Origin: Mycobacterium palustre
Lineage (GTDB): Bacteria; Actinomycetota; Actinomycetes; Mycobacteriales; Mycobacteriaceae
Direction of reading: 5' to 3'
DNA: 64,000 nucleotides
Assembly: GCF_002101785.1 (NCBI RefSeq)
Contig: NZ_LQPJ01000127.1
Span: 62,001 to 126,000 of the forward strand
A program made the position numbers and the translations under genes. The notes below the pieces were generated by a model. It saw nothing but the letters and a program-made list of their open reading frames with translations. It had not been told where the DNA came from and made no database searches. Below are positions 40,286 to 50,197 of the stretch, piece by piece. How positions within the stretch are numbered: the stretch's first letter is position 1; each line of letters opens with the position of its first letter.

Positions 40286-42844
40286 TCAGTGCACGCTCGC
40301 CGATTCCGATGCCAGATCGCCATGCGGCACCGGGCGCGGTTCGCGCTTGGGCGCCCGCAGCCGATACAGGGTGAACCCCGCCGCCACCGCGCCGAAGACC
40401 AGCAGCATCGTCATATCGAACACCCACCAGCCCGAATAGTGGGTCCACATCTCGGCGTTGGCGGCCAGCGCGTCGACCCGGCGCAGGTCGACGGTCGACG
40501 CCGACGCGGCGAATCCCCACTGGGCGGGCACGAACCACGAGACCTGCTGGAAGCCCCACTTGCTGACCAGCTGCACCAGGCTGCCGTTGAACAGCAGCGA
40601 GACCAGGATCACCGGCACCACCAGCGGCAGGACCTCCCGCATCCGGTTGCCCACCGCGGACAGGGCCAGCCCGACGACCGCCGAGACCACCGCCGTGGCG
40701 GCCACGCTCACGTAAAGCTCGGCCGTCCCGTTGTGCAACAGGACGGCGCCGTGCACCGGCCCGCCCTTGACGGCCACGACGATGCCGAACACGACGGCGG
40801 TCAGCGCGGCCGCGGCCAGGCCGAAGACGACGACTTTGGCGGCCAGGTACGCCGGCGCCGACAGCCCGATGGCCTGCTCGCGCCGGAAGCCGCGGCGCTC
40901 CTCGACCAGGGCGCGGACGGTCAACGCGATCCCCACGATCACCGCGGCGAGGTTGAGCGCGGCCAGGATCTCGATCGCTTCGTGGGCATTCGAGCTGCTC
41001 GGATCGGGCCGCTCCAGGCCGGAGTCGCCGGGGATGAGCAGCGTCAGCGCCGCCAGCACGAAGGGCAGGACCACCAAGAACAGCAGGTAGAGGCGCTCGC
41101 CGAGCAGTAGCCGAAGCTGGCGCCGGGCGACCAGCCGGATCTGCCGCTTGACCGGCAGCGCGGGCGGCGGCGGCCACGGCGCGGCGACCTCGGGCGGCGG
41201 CACCGCGTGGTCGCGCGCCAGGAACGCGCGGTGGGCACCGTCGGGGTCCGCGCGCACCTGCTCGACGACGCTGGTCCAGTCGCGGGTGCCCATCGCCGAC
41301 TCGACCTGCAGGGGAGTGCCCCGGAACGCCATGGCGCCGGTCGCCGTCACGACCAGCACCTGGTCGCACATGTTGAGGTGTGTCAGGGATTCCCGTGACG
41401 ACATGGCCACCACCACGACGCAGCCGACGTCGGCCTGGCGCCGCAGCATCGCCATCACGTGCTCCTGTTGCGCGGCGTCCAGCCCCGCGGTCGGCTCGTC
41501 GACCACCAGCAGCGTCGGCCTGGTGAGCAGCTCGACCGCCAGCGACGCGCAACGGCGCTCGGCCGGTGGCAGCTTGGCGATCCGGGTCGCGCGGTAGGGC
41601 GCCAGATCCAGCTCTTCGATGATTTGGTCGACCACCGGCTGGCGGTGCTCGGCGGGGGTGTCCGGCGGCAGGCGCAGCTCGGCGGCGTACCGCAGTTCGC
41701 GTTCGACGGTCAGCCGCGCGTGCACGCGCTCGTCGCGCTGCACGATCCCGATGCGGCTGCGCATCGACTCCGGCTCGGCGCGCACGTCGTGGCCGTCCAC
41801 GGTGGCGTGCCCCGAGCTGGCTTCCCGGGTGCCGGCGAGCAGCTGAAGCACCGCGGAATTGCGTGCCGGCGACGGCCCGACGACCGCGGTCAAGGTCCCG
41901 GGACGCGCCGTAAAGGAGATGTCGGTGAGCATTTCGTGCCCGTCGACGGCCAGGCCGAGCCGGTACGCGGCCACCCCGAGGGTGCGGGCGTCGGGTCGTA
42001 GCGGCAGCCGATAGGTGGTGCTGGGTTCGTTGGTGCGAAAGGACGGCCGCGCCGCGGGCAACTTGCGCGTGGCCATCTGCTGGATCAGGTCGCCGCCTTG
42101 CGGCGCGTCGTCTTGCGCGGCCGGCGGCGGGGGCGGCGCGGGCGGCGCCTCGGGTGGCGGCGGGACGACGACGGCCGGCGCTGCCGGTTCCGACGGCTCG
42201 GGCGGGCTCGGCGGCTCGGCCGCGGGCGGTTGCGGGGGCGCGATCCGTATCCGCTGGGTGGCCCGCTGCGAGGGGGCCTGCAAGTTGGGGTCGTCGCGGC
42301 GCGGCGGCTGCGCCGCCACGGGCGGCGCAGGCGGCGGTGGCGGCGGGACCGCGGGCGGCGGCGGGACCGCGGTCCGCGGGGCGGGTTGCGGCGCGGGGCG
42401 GAATCGCGGCGGGCGCGGCCCGGGCGGGCCTTGCGGCGGCGGCCCTTGCGGCGGCGGCCCTTGCGGCGGCGGCCCGACCGGTCGCGGCGGCGGTCCCACC
42501 GGCGGGCCGACCTGGAAGACCAACCGAGGACCACGCTGCGGGTCGCCGATGGTGATCGCCTGCCCGGAGTGGATGTCGACCGCCGGCACGCGGTTGCCGT
42601 TGACGAACATGCCGTGTGGGCTGCTGTTGATGGCGATCCAGCGGCCACCGGCGAACCGCAGCACCACATCCGGGCCGGCCGCCGGCGGCTGCCGGGCCGC
42701 GTGTCCCGGGCGCCCCAGGGGAATGTCGACGCCGTGGCCGTACCCCACCAGCACGTCGCGGCCGGGCCCGAAGACGTACCGCGTCGGGCCGAACCACACG
42801 GTCAACGGGGAGGCCGGAGTGGCGGAAGCGTCGGGCCGCATCAC
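40286..42844 (-). CDS. FHA-domain ABC transporter with degenerate ATP site
   Basis: An 852-residue protein built like Rv1747 of M. tuberculosis: an N-terminal FHA domain (about 15-115, SSPHGMFVNGNRV), a long Pro-rich linker (about 115-285), an ABC ATPase domain (about 290-515) and an ABC-2 membrane domain with about six helices (560-835). The ATP site is damaged. The Walker A loop reads GPSPARNSAV with Asn329 where Lys should be, the LSGGQ signature reads LPPAERR, and the switch His is replaced (AMSSRES). Walker B (TLLVVDEPTAGLD) is normal. It therefore probably hydrolyses ATP poorly or needs a partner subunit. The GTG at 42844 follows AAAGG. The FHA domain suggests control by Ser/Thr kinases. 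Confidence 0.88.
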   Translation of the reverse strand: MMRPDASATPASPLTVWFGPTRYVFGPGRDVLVGYGHGVDIPLGRPGHAARQPPAAGPDVVLRFAGGRWIAINSSPHGMFVNGNRVPAVDIHSGQAITIGDPQRGPRLVFQVGPPVGPPPRPVGPPPQGPPPQGPPPQGPPGPRPPRFRPAPQPAPRTAVPPPPAVPPPPPPAPPVAAQPPRRDDPNLQAPSQRATQRIRIAPPQPPAAEPPSPPEPSEPAAPAVVVPPPPEAPPAPPPPPAAQDDAPQGGDLIQQMATRKLPAARPSFRTNEPSTTYRLPLRPDARTLGVAAYRLGLAVDGHEMLTDISFTARPGTLTAVVGPSPARNSAVLQLLAGTREASSGHATVDGHDVRAEPESMRSRIGIVQRDERVHARLTVERELRYAAELRLPPDTPAEHRQPVVDQIIEELDLAPYRATRIAKLPPAERRCASLAVELLTRPTLLVVDEPTAGLDAAQQEHVMAMLRRQADVGCVVVVAMSSRESLTHLNMCDQVLVVTATGAMAFRGTPLQVESAMGTRDWTSVVEQVRADPDGAHRAFLARDHAVPPPEVAAPWPPPPALPVKRQIRLVARRQLRLLLGERLYLLFLVVLPFVLAALTLLIPGDSGLERPDPSSSNAHEAIEILAALNLAAVIVGIALTVRALVEERRGFRREQAIGLSAPAYLAAKVVVFGLAAAALTAVVFGIVVAVKGGPVHGAVLLHNGTAELYVSVAATAVVSAVVGLALSAVGNRMREVLPLVVPVILVSLLFNGSLVQLVSKWGFQQVSWFVPAQWGFAASASTVDLRRVDALAANAEMWTHYSGWWVFDMTMLLVFGAVAAGFTLYRLRAPKREPRPVPHGDLASESASVH
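42430..42474 (-). repeat. 15-bp tandem repeat, three units, in the Pro-rich linker
   Basis: Three exact copies of CTTGCGGCGGCGGCC encode repeated PPQGP on the minus strand inside the FHA-ABC linker. This is a small coding microsatellite likely to vary in copy number between strains. Confidence 0.85.
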
Positions 42845-42967
42845 CGCTACCTTTCGTCACCGATCAGAAGTTGTCCCGGCCATCGGACATCGATTCCAGT
42901 GTCTACCCGTTCGGGCACCGGTCTCTTCACCAAGTCACCAAGCGGCCAGCCGCCACGGCGACACGAA

Positions 42968-43465
42968 TTACAGGGTATTGCGTCGCCCCGACGCGGCGGC
43001 ATTCTCTAGCAGCTGGCGCAGCACCCCGACCGCCTCCTTGAGCACCTGGCGATCCGCCGGTTCCAGCAGCGCCAGCTGCGGCTCGATCACGGCGGCGCGG
43101 TCGGCGCGGACCGCGTCGAGGGTCCGTCGCCCGTCGTCGGTGATGCGGATGCGCACCGCCCGGGCGTCGCCGGGATCGACGGTGCGGGTGACCAGGCCGG
43201 CTTCCTCGAGGCGGCGCACCTGGGTCGTCATCGTCGGTTGCGAGCAATGATCGACATGGGCCAGGTCGCCGATGCGGGCCTCGCCGTGGGCTTCGATGGT
43301 GGCCAGCAGCCGTGCCTGCGCGGCCGGCAGGGGCATCTGGATGCGCTGGGTTGCCAGCCGGTTGAGTCGCGCGACGACGGCGAGCAGGTCTGCCCCCAGC
43401 CCTGGCTGCGGGTCGGTGTTTGCGGCGTCAACGACATCGTTGTTGTTGGCGGCGGATGCGTTCAT
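42968..43465 (-). CDS. MarR-family regulator, Rv2327-like
   Basis: A 165-residue winged-helix regulator. The DNA-binding part reads ARIGDLAHVDHCSQPTMTTQVRRLEEAGLV (in part), and the wing has the MarR DxRAVRI motif (DPGDARAVRIRITDDG). The ATG at 43465 (MNASAANNND) gives the length I recall for Rv2327; longer in-frame starts run into the divergent transporter gene. It is divergent from the ECF-type transporter with about 90 bases between them, so it may regulate that transporter. The ligand is unknown. Confidence 0.88.
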   Translation of the reverse strand: MNASAANNNDVVDAANTDPQPGLGADLLAVVARLNRLATQRIQMPLPAAQARLLATIEAHGEARIGDLAHVDHCSQPTMTTQVRRLEEAGLVTRTVDPGDARAVRIRITDDGRRTLDAVRADRAAVIEPQLALLEPADRQVLKEAVGVLRQLLENAAASGRRNTL

Positions 43466-43556
43466 GCCTCCATGGTTGCATAGCTTTGCTAAGCGAGGCG
43501 TTCGCCACACGCCCCGCCGGCAAAACCCGAGGCGCCTGGCGCGCTGCGGGGCGTAG

Positions 43557-45641
43557 ATGCCGCGGCCTGGCAGAATCGGTAAAGTGACCGCCCCCAGACA
43601 ATCCCGTGCGCGCCGCCGGGGCGGACCGCTGCGACCGGTCGAGCTGGCGCAGGCCTCGGTCATGGGTGCGCTGTGCGCGGTCATCGCGATCATCTCCGTC
43701 GTCGTCCCGTTCGCCGCGGGGCTGGCCTTGCTGGGCACCGTGCCCACCGGGCTGCTGGCCTACCGGTACCGGCCGCGGGTGCTGGCGGCCGCCACCGTTG
43801 CGTCCGCGGTGATCGCGTTTTTGATCGCCGGGCTGGGCGGCCTGATGACCGTCGTGCATTGCGTCTACATCGGCGGGCTGACCGGCTTCATCAAGCGCAA
43901 GCGCCGCGGCACGCCGACGGTGATCGTCTCGTCTCTGGTCGCGGGGCTGGTGTTCGGCGCCGCAAACGTCGGCGCGCTGATGGTGATGACCCGGCTGCGG
44001 CACCTGATCTTCGACGTGCTGACCGCGGACGCCGACGGGTTCGCCGCGTTCCTGATTCGGGTGCGCCTGCAGGGCGCCGGGGACGCCTTGAAGCGGTATT
44101 TCGCCATCGGAGTCCAGTACTGGCCGTGGCTGGTGCTGGCCTACTACGTCGTCGGCGTCACTTTGGTGTCGCTGATCGGCTGGTGGGCCCTGTCCCGGCT
44201 GCTGGACCGGATGCGCGGCATCCCCGACGTGCACAAGCTCGACGCCTGGGACGGACGCGAGGGCGAGGAAGGCGAGATCGGACCGGTCCCCGTGCGGCTG
44301 GACAAGGTGCGGTTCCGGTATCCGGGCGCCCGCCGGGACGCCCTGCGCGAAGTCACCCTGGACGTGCGGGTCGGCGAGCACGTCGCGGTGACCGGACCCA
44401 ACGGTTCGGGCAAGACCACGCTGATGCTGATCCTGGCCGGCCGGGAACCGACGTCCGGCGCGGTCGAACGTCCCGGCGCGGTCGGGTTGGGCAAGCTCGG
44501 CGGCACGGCCGTGGTGCTTCAGCACCCCGAAAGCCAGGTGCTTGGCACCCGCGTCGGTGACGACGTGGTGTGGGGCTTGCCGCCGGGCACCCACATCGAC
44601 GTGAACCGGCTGCTCGACGAGGTCGGCCTGGGGGGCCTGGCCGAGCGCGACACCGGAAGCCTGTCCGGGGGTGAGCTGCAGCGCCTCGCGCTTGCGGCGG
44701 CGCTGGCCCGCGAGCCGTCGCTGCTCATCGCCGACGAGGTCACCACCATGGTCGACCAGCAGGGCCGCGACGCGTTGCTGGGCGTGCTGTCCGGTCTCAC
44801 CAAGCGGCACCGGACCGCGCTGGTGCACATTACGCACTACAACAACGAGGCCGACTGCGCCGACCGCACCGTCGATCTCAGCGATTCACCGGACAACACG
44901 AGCATGGTCGAGACCGCGGCGGCGCCGGCCCGGACCACGGGAACCACCGCGGTCGACGACGGCTCGCACGCGCCGCTCATGGAACTTCTGGGGGTCGGCC
45001 ACGAATACGGCAGCGGCACCCCGTGGGCCAAGACCGCGCTACACGACGTGACCTTCACCGTCGGGCAAGGCGAGGGCGTGTTGATCCACGGCGGCAACGG
45101 CTCGGGTAAGTCGACGCTGGCATGGATCATGGCCGGGCTGACGGTTCCCACGAGCGGCAGCTGCCTGCTCAACGGCCGGCCCACCCACGAGCAGGTCGGC
45201 GCGGTGGCGTTGTCGTTCCAGGCGGCACGGCTGCAGCTGATGCGCAGCCGCGTCGACCTGGAAGTGGCGTCGGCAGCGGGCTTTTCGCCGCGCGAGACGG
45301 ATCGCGTCGCGGCCGCCCTGAGCGTGGTGGGGCTCGATTCCACCCTGGCCAAGCGGCGGATCGACCAGCTCAGCGGTGGCCAGATGCGCCGGGTGGTGCT
45401 GGCGGGGCTGCTGGCCCGCTCGCCGCGCGCGTTGATCCTCGACGAGCCGCTCGCGGGGTTGGACGCCGCCAGCCAGCGCGGCCTGCTGCGGCTGCTGGAG
45501 GACCTGCGCCGCGAGCGGGGCCTGACCGTCGTGGTCATCTCGCACGACTTCGTCGGCCTCGAGGACGTGTGCCCGCGGACCCTGCACCTGCGCAACGGCA
45601 CGCTGGAACCGGTGTCGGCGGCGGCGGGAGGCATGGCATGA
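43557..45641 (+). CDS. ECF-type transporter: membrane domain fused to two ATPases, Rv2326c-like
   Basis: A 694-residue fusion. Residues about 25-225 hold six or so hydrophobic helices and may be the substrate-binding part. Two complete ABC ATPase domains follow: first about 240-440 ([28 protein letters not shown]), second about 470-690 ([31 protein letters not shown]). This corresponds to EcfA and EcfA' on one chain; the EcfT subunit is the next gene (ATGA overlap). The substrate is probably a vitamin or metal, but nothing in the sequence specifies it. The start at 43557 is used; a GTG at 43584 is an alternative. Confidence 0.9.
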   Translation: MPRPGRIGKVTAPRQSRARRRGGPLRPVELAQASVMGALCAVIAIISVVVPFAAGLALLGTVPTGLLAYRYRPRVLAAATVASAVIAFLIAGLGGLMTVVHCVYIGGLTGFIKRKRRGTPTVIVSSLVAGLVFGAANVGALMVMTRLRHLIFDVLTADADGFAAFLIRVRLQGAGDALKRYFAIGVQYWPWLVLAYYVVGVTLVSLIGWWALSRLLDRMRGIPDVHKLDAWDGREGEEGEIGPVPVRLDKVRFRYPGARRDALREVTLDVRVGEHVAVTGPNGSGKTTLMLILAGREPTSGAVERPGAVGLGKLGGTAVVLQHPESQVLGTRVGDDVVWGLPPGTHIDVNRLLDEVGLGGLAERDTGSLSGGELQRLALAAALAREPSLLIADEVTTMVDQQGRDALLGVLSGLTKRHRTALVHITHYNNEADCADRTVDLSDSPDNTSMVETAAAPARTTGTTAVDDGSHAPLMELLGVGHEYGSGTPWAKTALHDVTFTVGQGEGVLIHGGNGSGKSTLAWIMAGLTVPTSGSCLLNGRPTHEQVGAVALSFQAARLQLMRSRVDLEVASAAGFSPRETDRVAAALSVVGLDSTLAKRRIDQLSGGQMRRVVLAGLLARSPRALILDEPLAGLDAASQRGLLRLLEDLRRERGLTVVVISHDFVGLEDVCPRTLHLRNGTLEPVSAAAGGMA

Positions 45642-46498
45642 GCACCACCTCGGCACCCGCGCGCGGCTCGGCGCGGCGCACCCCGCGCCCGGTCGTGCTG
45701 CTGGTTCCGATACCCGGCACCTCGGCCATCCACGACCTATGGGCGGGCACCAAACTGCTTGTGGTCCTTGGTGTTTCGGTGCTGCTGACGTTCTACCCGG
45801 GCTGGTGGGCGATCGGGTTGGTGGCGGCCCTGGTGCTGACGGCGGCCAGGATCGCACGCGTTCCGCGTGGCGCGCTGCCGTCGGTCCCGCGGTGGCTGTG
45901 GGTGCTGATCGCGCTGGGCGGCATCACGGCCGCGCTGGCCGGCGGTCGCCCGAAGGTCTCGGTGGCCGGGCTCGAGATCGGGCTTGGCGGCGGGCTGAAC
46001 TTCCTGCGGATCACCGCCCTGTCGGTCGTGTTGCTCGCCCTCGGCGCGATGGTGTCGTGGACCACCAACGTCGCCGAAATCGGGCCCGCCGTCGCGACAT
46101 TGGGCCGGCCGCTGCGCCTGTTGCGGATCCCGGTCGACGAGTGGGCGGTGGCCTTGGCGCTCGCGCTGCGGGCCTTCCCGATGCTGATCGACGAGTTCCA
46201 GGTGCTCTACGCGGCTCGCCGGCTGCGGCCCAAACGGATCCCGCGCACCCGCAAGGCCCACCGGCGCCGGCACGCCCTGGAGGTCATCGACATGCTGGCC
46301 GCCGCCATCACCGTCACGCTGCGGCGCGCCGACGAGATGGGCGACGCGATCACCGCCCGCGGCGGCACGGGTCAGCTCTCGGCCAACCCGGCGCGCCCGA
46401 AACTGGCCGACTGGGTGACGATCGCAATCACCCTGGCGCTCAGCGCCGCGGCGGTGACACTCGAGACGCTGTGGCCGATATTGCACACCACCCCGTAG
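45638..46498 (+). CDS. ecfT: ECF transporter T-component (EcfT)
   Basis: A 286-residue membrane protein of the CbiQ/EcfT family. It has several hydrophobic helices, and the conserved Ala-Arg coupling motifs are seen in [12 protein letters not shown] and [13 protein letters not shown]. EcfT joins the two ATPases to the substrate-binding subunit. It is translationally coupled to the preceding fusion gene. It matches Rv2325c by position. Confidence 0.9.
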   Translation: MSTTSAPARGSARRTPRPVVLLVPIPGTSAIHDLWAGTKLLVVLGVSVLLTFYPGWWAIGLVAALVLTAARIARVPRGALPSVPRWLWVLIALGGITAALAGGRPKVSVAGLEIGLGGGLNFLRITALSVVLLALGAMVSWTTNVAEIGPAVATLGRPLRLLRIPVDEWAVALALALRAFPMLIDEFQVLYAARRLRPKRIPRTRKAHRRRHALEVIDMLAAAITVTLRRADEMGDAITARGGTGQLSANPARPKLADWVTIAITLALSAAAVTLETLWPILHTTP

Positions 46499-46545
46499 GC
46501 GCGGAAGCAGGACAGCGCCGCCGGCTTCGGGCGTAGCTTGAGCGG

Positions 46546-46998
46546 GTGACCGACATTCACCGCACCCGCACCGTCGCGACTCGCGTCGGCGACGTCTGGG
46601 ACGTCCTGGCCGACTTCGGCTCGATCAGTTCCTGGGCCGACAACGTCGACCACTCGTGCATCCTGTCTTCCGGGCCGGGCGGCGGGCCGGTCGGCACCGC
46701 CCGCCGGGTACAGGTCAAGCGCGACGCCCTGGTCGAGCGCATCACCGAATTCGACCCGCCGCGCGCCCTCGCCTACCACATCGAAGGGCTGCCCCGGCGC
46801 CTGCGCAGGGTGAGCAATCGGTGGAGCCTGGCACCGGCGCCCGGTGATGCCGCGGCCGTCACGCTGACCAGCACGGTCGAGATCGGGCCCAGCCCCACCC
46901 AGCGGCTGGCCGAACACGTGCTCTGTCGCTTCCTCGCGCGTCAGTCCGACGTCATGCTCGCCGGGCTCGCGCACCGATTGGAGAAGGCCCGTGTCTGA
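46546..46998 (+). CDS. SRPBCC (START-like) family protein
   Basis: A 150-residue polyketide-cyclase/START-like protein. It begins with a typical SRPBCC first strand and helix (RTRTVATRVGDVWDVLADFGSISSWADNV in part), and the long C-terminal helix ends AGLAHRLEKARV. These proteins bind hydrophobic ligands in a deep cavity; the ligand is unknown. The GTG at 46546 is used. Its end overlaps the sulfatase start by 8 bases, so the two proteins are likely made together. Confidence 0.85.
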   Translation: MTDIHRTRTVATRVGDVWDVLADFGSISSWADNVDHSCILSSGPGGGPVGTARRVQVKRDALVERITEFDPPRALAYHIEGLPRRLRRVSNRWSLAPAPGDAAAVTLTSTVEIGPSPTQRLAEHVLCRFLARQSDVMLAGLAHRLEKARV

Positions 46999-48793
46999 CC
47001 GCCCCGATGTCATCGTCATCATGACCGACGAGGAACGCGCGGTGCCGCCGTACGAGGCGCCCGACGTGCTGGCGTGGCGCGACCGAACGTTGGTGGGCCG
47101 CAAGTGGTTCGACGATCACGGCGTCAGCTTCGCCCGCCATTACACCGGCTCGCTTGCCTGCGTGCCCAGCCGCCCGACAATCTTCACCGGGCACTACCCC
47201 GACCTGCACGGGGTCACCCAGACCGACGGCATCGGCAAGACCGCCGACGATTCGCGCATGCGCTGGCTGCGCCGCGGCGAGGTACCCACGCTGGGCAACT
47301 GGTTTCGCGCGGCGGGCTACGACACGCACTACGACGGCAAGTGGCACATCTCCCACGCCGACCTCGTCGACCCGGCGACCGGCGGCCCGTTGGCTACCAA
47401 TGACGACGACGGCGTCGTCGATCACGCCGCGGTGCGCCGCTATTTGGAGGCCGATCCCCTTGAGCCATACGGCTTTTCGGGGTGGGTGGGCCCGGAGCCG
47501 CACGGTGCGCTGCTGGCCAACGCGGGCGTCCGCCGCGACCGGCTGATCGCCGACCGCGTCGTCGCCTGGCTCGGCGACCGCTACGCGGGCCGGCGCGCGG
47601 GCGACCCGGCCGCGCTGCGCCCGTTCCTGCTGGTTGCCAGCTTCGTCAACCCCCACGACATCGTGCTGTTCCCGGCGTGGTCACGCCGCAGCCCGGTACC
47701 GCCGTCACCCCTGGACCCGCCGCCGGTGCCGCCGGCGCCCACCGCGGACGAGGACCTGGCCGCAAAACCGGCCGCGCAGATCGCGTTTCGCGAGGCCTAC
47801 TACTCCGGCTACGGCCCGGCGCCCGCGATCAGCCGCACCTACGAGCGCAACGCCCAGCGCTACCGCGACCTCTACTACCGCCTGCACGCCGAGGTCGACG
47901 GGCCGATCGACCGGGTCCGGCGCGCCGTCACCGACGGCGGCTCGGCCCACGCGGTGCTGGTGCGCACGGCCGACCACGGCGACCTGCTGGGCGCCCACGG
48001 CGGGCTGCACCAGAAATGGTTCAACCTCTACGACGAGGCCACCCGAGTTCCCTTCGTCATCGCCCGCATCGGCCCGGCGGCCACGCGGCCCCGGGTGGTC
48101 ACCGCGCCCACGTCGCACGTCGATTTGGTGCCCACGCTGCTTTCCGCGGCAGGGGTCGATGTCGCGGCGGCCGCCGCGACGCTGGCCGAGTCGTTCTCCG
48201 AGGTGCACGAGCTGCCCGGGCGCGACCTGATGCCAATCGTCGACGGGGCACCGGCCGACGAGGCGCGGGCCGTCTACCTGATGACCCGCGACAACATGCT
48301 CGAGGGCGACACCGGTGCGTCGGGCCTGGCGCGCCGCCTGAAGCGGACGGTCAATCCCCCTGCGCCGCTGCGTATCCGGGTCCCCGCCCATGTCGGGTCG
48401 AACTTCGAGGGGCTGGTCGTCCGCGTCGACGACGCGACGGCCGCCGGGGGAGCCGGGCACCTGTGGAAGCTGGTCCGCACCTTCGACGACCCGGCCACCT
48501 GGACCGAACCCGGCGTGCGCCACCTGGCGGCCAACGGCCTCGGCGGCGAGGCCTATCGGACGTCCCCGCTCGACGACCAGTGGGAGCTCTACGACCTGAC
48601 CGCCGACCCGATCGAAGCCGACAACCGCTGGGCGGATCCCGGCCTGCACGAGCTGCGCCAGCACCTGCACACGCAGCTCAAGGAGGCCCGGGCCAGTTGC
48701 GTCCCCGAGCGAAACCGCCCGTGGCCCTATGCCTCTCGCCGCCCGCCGCAGTCACCGCCGTCGCGGCTGCGGCGCTGGTTCGCCGGCCGCTAG
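46991..48793 (+). CDS. sulfatase
   Basis: A 600-residue enzyme of the arylsulfatase/alkaline phosphatase superfamily. The formylglycine site is Cys57 in CVPSRPTIFTG, matching CxPxR. Metal ligands are in IVIMTDEER near the N-terminus and RTADHGDLLGAHGG near residue 330, with GKWHISH in between. It would cleave a sulfate ester after its cysteine is converted to formylglycine. There is no signal peptide, so it acts in the cytosol; the substrate is unknown. The GTG at 46991 overlaps the SRPBCC gene. The stop overlaps the convergent AsnC regulator gene by 4 bases. Confidence 0.9.
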   Translation: MSDRPDVIVIMTDEERAVPPYEAPDVLAWRDRTLVGRKWFDDHGVSFARHYTGSLACVPSRPTIFTGHYPDLHGVTQTDGIGKTADDSRMRWLRRGEVPTLGNWFRAAGYDTHYDGKWHISHADLVDPATGGPLATNDDDGVVDHAAVRRYLEADPLEPYGFSGWVGPEPHGALLANAGVRRDRLIADRVVAWLGDRYAGRRAGDPAALRPFLLVASFVNPHDIVLFPAWSRRSPVPPSPLDPPPVPPAPTADEDLAAKPAAQIAFREAYYSGYGPAPAISRTYERNAQRYRDLYYRLHAEVDGPIDRVRRAVTDGGSAHAVLVRTADHGDLLGAHGGLHQKWFNLYDEATRVPFVIARIGPAATRPRVVTAPTSHVDLVPTLLSAAGVDVAAAAATLAESFSEVHELPGRDLMPIVDGAPADEARAVYLMTRDNMLEGDTGASGLARRLKRTVNPPAPLRIRVPAHVGSNFEGLVVRVDDATAAGGAGHLWKLVRTFDDPATWTEPGVRHLAANGLGGEAYRTSPLDDQWELYDLTADPIEADNRWADPGLHELRQHLHTQLKEARASCVPERNRPWPYASRRPPQSPPSRLRRWFAGR

Positions 48794-49236
48794 GTCCGCA
48801 TCCGGTCGATGAGGTTCGACAGGACGACGATGCTTTCGCTGCGTTCGATGTCCGCGCTCGACCGGATGCGCTCGAGGGCCGCCTCCAGGTGTCGCATGTC
48901 GCGGGCCAGCACGTGCAGGATGGCGTCCGATGTGCCGGTGACGGTGGCCGCGCTGACCACCTCCGGCATATCCACCCAGGCCGCCCGCAGCCGGTCCGGC
49001 GCAATCGTCCCGTGACAGAACACCTGCACGTATGCCTCGGTGTTCCAGCCGAGCGCGTTACGGTCGACCACAGTCGTGAAGCCCTTGATCACCCCGTTGT
49101 CGATCAGCCGGTCGACGCGACGCTTGACCGCAGGCGCCGAAAGATTCACCGTCTCGCCGATTTCGGCGAAGGTGGCCCGCGCGTTCTGGGTCAGCTCGGT
49201 CAGGATGCGCTCGTCGGTCTCGTCCAGGCGGTCCAT
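48790..49236 (-). CDS. Lrp/AsnC-family regulator, Rv2324-like
   Basis: A 148-residue regulator. The HTH domain (LDETDERILTELTQNARATF, then LSAPAVKRRVDRLIDNGVI) is followed by a RAM ligand-binding domain (AYVQVFCHGTI, VTGTSDAILHVLARD). The ATG at 49236 is preferred because GAAGGAGTGGCG lies directly upstream and the length equals Rv2324; an in-frame start at 49257 adds seven residues. It is divergent from the arginine/ornithine genes and probably controls them in response to an amino acid. Confidence 0.92.
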   Translation of the reverse strand: MDRLDETDERILTELTQNARATFAEIGETVNLSAPAVKRRVDRLIDNGVIKGFTTVVDRNALGWNTEAYVQVFCHGTIAPDRLRAAWVDMPEVVSAATVTGTSDAILHVLARDMRHLEAALERIRSSADIERSESIVVLSNLIDRMRT

Positions 49237-49248
49237 CGCCACTCCTTC

Positions 49249-49338
49249 GCGCAACAAATCGTCGCCTTATGCATCCTAACGCAACGGATCCGTCGCAGAC
49301 ACGCAAGAATCATCGTTTGCTTGTCCAGTGCAGCGCAA
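49249..49338. promoter_or_regulatory. phased RCGCAA boxes, candidate AsnC binding array
   Basis: [A/G]CGCAA occurs at 49249, 49279, 49301 and 49333, that is 30, 22 and 32 bp apart, roughly whole numbers of helical turns. All four lie in the divergent region between the AsnC-type gene and the amidinotransferase gene. Lrp-type octamers bind such phased sites. Confidence 0.4.
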
Positions 49339-49351
49339 ATACCGTTGATTT

Positions 49352-50197
49352 ATGACGGATTCCTACGTCGCGATACCCGCGCCCGCGAAGCCCCAGCGAA
49401 CGCCCCGGGCCGCTCGCTACGCGATGACGCCGCCGGACTTCTTCGCCGTCGACTACGCCATCAACCCCTGGATGGACGTCGGCACGCCGGTCGACGTCCG
49501 CCTCGCGCGGGCGCAGTGGCAGCACCTGCATCGGACCTACCTGCGGCTGGGCCACCGCGTCGACGTGATCGAGCCGGTGCCGGGGCTGCCCGACATGGTC
49601 TACGCCGCCAACGGCGGGTTCATCGCGGGCGACGTCGCCATCGTCGCAAGGTTCCGGTTCGCCGAACGCGCGGGCGAATCACGCGCCTACGCCGAGTGGA
49701 TGTCCTCGGTGGGTTATCGGCCGGTGTCCACCCGCCACGTCAACGAGGGCCAGGGCGACCTGCTGATGGCTGGCGATGTGGTGTTGGCGGGCTACGGCTT
49801 TCGCACCGACCGGCGCGCGCACCCCGAAATCGCCGCGGCGTTGGGCATGCCCGTCGTCTCGCTGGAGCTGGTGGACCCGCGCTTTTATCACCTCGACACC
49901 GCGCTCGCGGTTCTCGACGACCGCACGATCGCGTTCTATCCGCCCGCCTTCAGCGCGGCAGCCCAGGATCGGCTGCACGCGCTGTTTCCCGACGCCATTG
50001 TGGTCGGAAGCGCCGACGCCTACGTGTTCGGGCTCAACGCCGTCTCCGACGGCCTGCACGTGGTGATGCCCGCTGCCGCAACGGGATTCGCGGCGCAGTT
50101 GCTCGACGCCGGCTTCCGGCCCGTCGGTGTCGACCTGTCCGAGCTGCTCAAGGGCGGCGGTTCCGTCAAGTGCTGCACATTGGAGGTGTTCCCATGA
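49352..50197 (+). CDS. amidinotransferase-fold hydrolase (arginine/dimethylarginine type), Rv2323c-like
   Basis: A 281-residue enzyme of the guanidino-group-modifying superfamily (DDAH, arginine deiminase, arginine dihydrolase). Conserved parts are YAANGGFI, the acid motif NEGQGDLL, the catalytic His in FYHLDTALAVL, and the nucleophile cysteine in GGSVKCCTLEV at the C-terminus. Its place directly before rocD (ATGA overlap) suggests it converts arginine, or a methylated arginine, to ornithine or citrulline. The exact substrate is not settled by sequence. Confidence 0.85.
   Translation: MTDSYVAIPAPAKPQRTPRAARYAMTPPDFFAVDYAINPWMDVGTPVDVRLARAQWQHLHRTYLRLGHRVDVIEPVPGLPDMVYAANGGFIAGDVAIVARFRFAERAGESRAYAEWMSSVGYRPVSTRHVNEGQGDLLMAGDVVLAGYGFRTDRRAHPEIAAALGMPVVSLELVDPRFYHLDTALAVLDDRTIAFYPPAFSAAAQDRLHALFPDAIVVGSADAYVFGLNAVSDGLHVVMPAAATGFAAQLLDAGFRPVGVDLSELLKGGGSVKCCTLEVFP

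Noticed and set aside
42430-42474. Short direct repeats as a CRISPR or regulatory array
   Set aside because: They are contiguous 15-bp units with no spacers, coding PPQGP in the FHA-ABC linker.
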